A DNA stretch of 33,606 nt from an uncultured Clostridia bacterium (GTDB lineage: Bacteria > Bacillota > Clostridia > TANB77 > CAG-465), in the NCBI GenBank assembly GCA_948562205.1, contig CAOYAN010000022.1:1-33606 (forward strand). The letters are read 5' to 3'. The number at the start of each line of letters is the position of its first letter. Position 1 is the stretch's first letter. Below the pieces are notes generated by a model, which was given only the letters and a program-made list of their open reading frames with translations, ran no database searches and was not told where the DNA came from. Below, one piece after another: positions 30,172 through 33,606 of this stretch. Made by a program: the position numbers and the translations under genes.

Positions 30172-32634
30172 ATGGACATTAATGATGAAAACTTTTTATC
30201 GGCACAAAAAATTGTACCAGTAAAAATAGAAGATGAAATGAAAAAATCATACATAGACTATGCCATGAGTGTAATTGTATCACGTGCTTTGCCTGATGTA
30301 AGAGATGGAATGAAACCAGTACATAGAAGAATACTATATGTAATGAATGAGTTATCCCTATGGCCTGAGAAACCATTTAGAAAATCAGCAAGTATTGTTG
30401 GTGACGTTATGGGTAATTATCATCCACATGGTGACGCTGCAATATATGACGCCTTAGTTCGTTTATCTCAGGACTTTTCTTTAAGATACCCACTTGTAAA
30501 TGGACATGGTAACTTTGGTTCTATAGATAACGATCCACCAGCTGCCATGAGGTATACAGAAGCAAAGCTTTATAAAATATCACTTGAAATGCTTGCAGAT
30601 CTAGATAAGGAAACTGTAGATTTTGTACCAAACTATGATGAAAGATTAAAGGAGCCATCTGTATTACCAGCAAAATTACCAAACTTGTTAATAAATGGTT
30701 CTTATGGTATAGCTGTTGGTATGGCATGTAATATTCCAACACATAATTTAACTGAAGTTATAAATGGAACTATAGCACAACTTGAAAATCCTGATATAAC
30801 TAATGAAGAACTTATGGAATATATTAAAGGACCTGATTTTCCAACTGCTGGTATAATTGTTGGTAAAGAAGGTATAAAAAATGCATATACTACAGGTAGA
30901 GGTAAAGTATGTGTAAGAGCTAAAGCTGAAATTGAAGAAGATAGTAGAGGAAGATACAAAATTATAGTTACAGAAATACCATATCAAGTAAATAAAGCAG
31001 CTTTAGTAGAAAATATTGCAAAATTAGTTCAAATTAAGACTATTGAGGGTATATCTGATTTAAGAGATGAATCTGATAGAGAAGGTTTAAGAATTGTAAT
31101 TGAATTAAAAAGAGATGCAAATCCAAATGTAGTTTTAAATATGTTATATAAACATACACAATTACAAACTACACAAAGTATGTTAATGCTAGCACTAGTC
31201 GATGGACAACCAAAGGTACTTACATTAAGAGAAATACTAGGTGAGTATATAAAACATAGAGAAAATGTAATTGTTAGAAGAACAAAATTTGATTTAAGAA
31301 AAGCAGAAGCTAGACTTCATATTTTAGAAGGTTTAAGAATTGCTCTAGATCATATAGATGAAATAATTAGAATAATTAGAGAATCTTATGATAATGCACA
31401 GCAAAGGCTTATGGAAGCTTTTGGACTTTCTGAAATTCAAGCTACAGCAATTCTTGAAATGAAACTTAGAACATTACAAGGATTACAAAGAGAAAAAATT
31501 GAAGATGAGTATAACAATTTAGTTGAATTGATTAAGCATTTAAAAGAAATACTTGCTTCAGAAGAACTTGTAAAAAATATAATTAAAGAAGAATTACTAG
31601 AAATAAAAAATAATTATGGAGATGAAAGAAGAACAGCTATAACACATGGTGAAGGAGATATAGATATTGAAAGCCTTATAAAAGAGGAAACTAATGTTGT
31701 TACTATAACTCACTTTGGATATGTAAAAAGAATAGCAGCAGATGTATATAGAAGCCAAAAACGTGGTGGAAAAGGTTTAACTGCTATGAATACACGTGAA
31801 GAAGATTTTGTTGAGCATCTATTTGTTACATCTACACATAACTATATTATGTTCTTTACTACAACTGGTAGGGCTTTTAGACTAAAAGCTTATGAATTAC
31901 CAGAAGCTAGTAGAACTGCTAAGGGAACTGCAATAGTAAATTTATTACAACTTGCACAAGGTGAAAAAATTGCTGCAGTTATTCCAGTTGCAGACTATAA
32001 TGCAGACTTATATGTTCTTATGGCTACACGTAATGGACTTATCAAGAAAACAAAACTTTCTGAATATAGCAATATTAGAAAAACTGGTATTCAAGGTATT
32101 ACATTAAAAGAAGATGATGAGTTAATTGATGTAAGACTTACAGATGGATCTAATGATGTTGTAATGGTAACAAAGAGTGGACTTTCTATAAGATTTACTG
32201 AAGAAGATGTAAGATCTGTTGGTAGAACATCTATGGGAGTTAAAGGTATAACTTTATCAAAAGATGACAAAGTTATTGGAATGGAACCAATTAGTGATGA
32301 AAATGGTTATATTTTAGCAATAACTGAAAATGGTTTTGGTAAGAGAACTGAAGTTGAAGAATATAGACGTCAAGGTAGAGCAGGTAAAGGAGTTTTAACT
32401 TATAAAACTACTGCTAAAACAGGTCATATTATTGGAATAAAAATTGTTAATGATACTGATGATGTAATGATGATTACAGATACAGGTGTTGTAATTAGAA
32501 TTAATGTAAAGGATATAAGTGTACTTGGTAGAAATACTCAAGGTGTTACATTAATGAGAACATCAGATGGTGGAAAAGTTATGAATATAGCTAAGATTCC
32601 TAAGACTGATGAGGTAGAATTAACAGAAGAATAA
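30172..32634 (+). CDS. gyrA: DNA gyrase subunit A
   Basis: Breaks and rejoins DNA to introduce negative supercoils together with GyrB. All parts of the 820-residue subunit are present: the N-terminal winged-helix breakage domain with PDVRDGMKPVHRRILY, the catalytic Tyr128 in AAMRYTEA, the tower and coiled coil, and a C-terminal beta-pinwheel. The GyrA box reads QKRGGKG (near 534), which separates it from ParC. In the quinolone-binding stretch GNYHPHGDAAIYD the residue equal to E. coli Ser83 is Ala89, and the acidic Asp93 (E. coli Asp87) is kept. GGAGG lies 8 bases before the ATG. No gyrB lies upstream; a dnaJ-like gene is divergent instead. Confidence 0.97.
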   Translation: MDINDENFLSAQKIVPVKIEDEMKKSYIDYAMSVIVSRALPDVRDGMKPVHRRILYVMNELSLWPEKPFRKSASIVGDVMGNYHPHGDAAIYDALVRLSQDFSLRYPLVNGHGNFGSIDNDPPAAMRYTEAKLYKISLEMLADLDKETVDFVPNYDERLKEPSVLPAKLPNLLINGSYGIAVGMACNIPTHNLTEVINGTIAQLENPDITNEELMEYIKGPDFPTAGIIVGKEGIKNAYTTGRGKVCVRAKAEIEEDSRGRYKIIVTEIPYQVNKAALVENIAKLVQIKTIEGISDLRDESDREGLRIVIELKRDANPNVVLNMLYKHTQLQTTQSMLMLALVDGQPKVLTLREILGEYIKHRENVIVRRTKFDLRKAEARLHILEGLRIALDHIDEIIRIIRESYDNAQQRLMEAFGLSEIQATAILEMKLRTLQGLQREKIEDEYNNLVELIKHLKEILASEELVKNIIKEELLEIKNNYGDERRTAITHGEGDIDIESLIKEETNVVTITHFGYVKRIAADVYRSQKRGGKGLTAMNTREEDFVEHLFVTSTHNYIMFFTTTGRAFRLKAYELPEASRTAKGTAIVNLLQLAQGEKIAAVIPVADYNADLYVLMATRNGLIKKTKLSEYSNIRKTGIQGITLKEDDELIDVRLTDGSNDVVMVTKSGLSIRFTEEDVRSVGRTSMGVKGITLSKDDKVIGMEPISDENGYILAITENGFGKRTEVEEYRRQGRAGKGVLTYKTTAKTGHIIGIKIVNDTDDVMMITDTGVVIRINVKDISVLGRNTQGVTLMRTSDGGKVMNIAKIPKTDEVELTEE

Positions 32635-32643
32635 TTAAAAGAG

Positions 32644-32673
32644 CAAGAAGTGATTAATTCATTTCTTGTTTTT
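32644..32673 (+). terminator. Terminator of gyrA
   Basis: A 9-bp stem, CAAGAAGTG with CATTTCTTG (one G-U pair), followed by five T. Confidence 0.82.
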
Positions 32674-32684
32674 ATTTCAAAAAG

Positions 32685-32713
32685 TTGACATAATATTAAA
32701 AATGTGATATACT
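32685..32713 (+). promoter_or_regulatory. Promoter of the KH-domain gene
   Basis: TTGACA at 32685-32690 and TATACT at 32708-32713 with a 17-base spacer, about 55 bases before the start codon. Confidence 0.78.
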
Positions 32714-32768
32714 TTTAATTGTAACGTGTAGTAAAATAAAAAATAATTTTTTTAAGAGGAGGATCACT

Positions 32769-33515
32769 ATGATCAAGAAAACTATGCATGTAATTAACGT
32801 TTTTAACAAACCTAAGAAAGGATTCACTTTTGCTGTAAAAGAGAAAGTCGGCGTGTACCATGTATTTGATGCTCGCAGTGAATTTTTGATACAGGAGCGG
32901 AAGCTTGCTCAGCAGGACTTGGGTGATAAGGAGACAGCGGATCTGTATGAGGAAGTCTACAAAATGATGGAAGCTTCCTATTGCAGAAAAGGTAATATCT
33001 TTGAATTCTTTGATCCTAATTGCCAGGAGTACGAAGATCTTGATGTTTTACTTTATCGTAAAGGTAAAGGATATAAGGAATATACCTATACGGGTTCTTC
33101 CTGTATAATAAAGCATGTTCCGACACTCAAGATGGTAAAGAAGTCCGAAGAGTATTCTGAGATGCTTGCAAAAGAGATCTTGAGAACTTCTCTGATCGGC
33201 GAGATTGAGAATATGATCCATATTTCACCAGATGGGGTCTCAACAATCGTGGAAACTAACTACGAGGTAACTCCAGAGTTTTTGGAGAATGACGACTATC
33301 ATCTTTTCTGCATCGAGAAACCATACAAATGGAGGGGAACCAATAAAACTCTTGTCATTAAGAAGGCGGCAATAAGTGATTTTGCCAAAGATGGAGTACT
33401 TCCGATTGCTGTACCAAAAGAAGTGGCAGGAATTGTCATCGGTAAAGGTGGCAGGTGTACCAAGGAGATGGCGAAATCTCTTGGCCTTAAATATATTGAC
33501 GTAAAGGCCTACTAA
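32769..33515 (+). CDS. KH-domain protein of foreign base composition
   Basis: A 248-residue soluble protein. The last 40 residues form a KH RNA-binding domain with the GxxG loop IGKGGR near 227 (VPKEVAGIVIGKGGRCTKEM). The N-terminal 200 residues are not recognised; they contain helical and charged stretches and a FFDPNCQEYEDLD loop. The ribosome site AGAGGAGG and promoter are strong. The coding sequence uses many G- or C-ending codons (CTG, CAG, GCG, ATC) that are rare in all other genes here, which suggests recent arrival from a donor of higher GC. The role in RNA binding follows from the domain; the partner is unknown. Confidence 0.78.
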   Translation: MIKKTMHVINVFNKPKKGFTFAVKEKVGVYHVFDARSEFLIQERKLAQQDLGDKETADLYEEVYKMMEASYCRKGNIFEFFDPNCQEYEDLDVLLYRKGKGYKEYTYTGSSCIIKHVPTLKMVKKSEEYSEMLAKEILRTSLIGEIENMIHISPDGVSTIVETNYEVTPEFLENDDYHLFCIEKPYKWRGTNKTLVIKKAAISDFAKDGVLPIAVPKEVAGIVIGKGGRCTKEMAKSLGLKYIDVKAY

Positions 33516-33523
33516 AAGTAACA

Positions 33524-33554
33524 AAACGTTGGGGAAAAACCTTCCCCAACGTTT
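33524..33554 (+). terminator. Strong hairpin after the KH-domain gene
   Basis: A perfect 13-bp stem, AAACGTTGGGGAA with TTCCCCAACGTTT, around a five-base loop. It lacks a T tail on the plus strand but lies 8 bases after the stop codon. It is GC-richer than the other terminators, like the gene itself. Confidence 0.7.
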
Positions 33555-33564
33555 CAGAGTGTAG

Positions 33565-33595
33565 ACAAACCCCACTTTTTGAAAGTGAGGTTTGT
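33565..33595. repeat. Second hairpin at the window edge
   Basis: A 14-bp stem, ACAAACCCCACTTT with AAAGTGAGGTTTGT, with one mismatch on the plus strand that becomes a G-U pair on the minus strand. It could be the terminator of a gene entering from the right. Confidence 0.55.
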
Positions 33596-33606
33596 TTGCT
33601 AAAAAC

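Noticed and set aside
30179..30987. Minus-strand frames inside gyrA
   Set aside because: Antisense shadows of a highly conserved gene.

Overview
The window is very AT-rich, uses the standard bacterial code and carries strong purine-rich ribosome binding sites and consensus TTGACA/TATAAT promoters. The chromosomal genes (YabE-like G5/transglycosylase next to rsmA, DnaD plus a DnaI/DnaC-type loader, type II thymidine kinase, gyrA) point to a low-GC member of the Bacillota, most likely an uncultured gut clostridium. The species cannot be named from this sequence.

Layout. 1-3300: a MacB/FtsX-type ABC exporter. 3360-3872: dUTPase on the minus strand. 4231-7200: a G5-domain lytic transglycosylase, rsmA, a glycerophosphodiester phosphodiesterase and a small overlapping gene. 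7351-8892: thymidine kinase, convergent with an orphan 303-residue protein. 9099-19956: a 10.9-kb integrated element in the 3' end of a tRNA-Thr gene, bounded by a 54-bp direct repeat. 19912-20172: a tRNA-Thr/Glu/Lys operon on the minus strand. 20405-23730: four coupled genes resembling a stripped-down type IV secretion set (coupling ATPase, VirB2-like, VirB6-like and VirB3/PrgI-like proteins) without VirB4 or a relaxase. 23817-25801: DnaD-domain protein and helicase loader. 25921-29018: a 39-residue ORF, a metallo-beta-lactamase-fold hydrolase and four tandem paralogous small membrane proteins. 29088-30035: a DnaJ-type co-chaperone. 30172-32634: gyrA. 32769-33515: a KH-domain protein whose base composition differs sharply from everything around it.

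The integrated element is the most unusual part. Its regulatory end resembles a phage-inducible chromosomal island: an integrase next to attR, a large HTH repressor read toward the integrase, and a leftward operon-like run with a small HTH protein, an excisionase-like protein, a winged-helix protein and a DUF6291-like protein, followed by iteron-like repeats that could be an origin. A second, divergently controlled module holds a Bro-N antirepressor-like protein, a small Cro-like protein and four small unknown genes. I see no relaxase, terminase, capsid or known replicase gene. The integrase has a frameshift in its N-terminal arm-binding domain, so the element may be immobile, or the shift may be programmed or a sequence error.

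About 4 kb of the element has no convincing gene. These blocks are filled with short stem-loops and diverged repeats. The octamer AAAGAGGC (either strand) occurs 13 times in the element and, by eye, nowhere else in the window. These two patterns are the best candidates for something undescribed.
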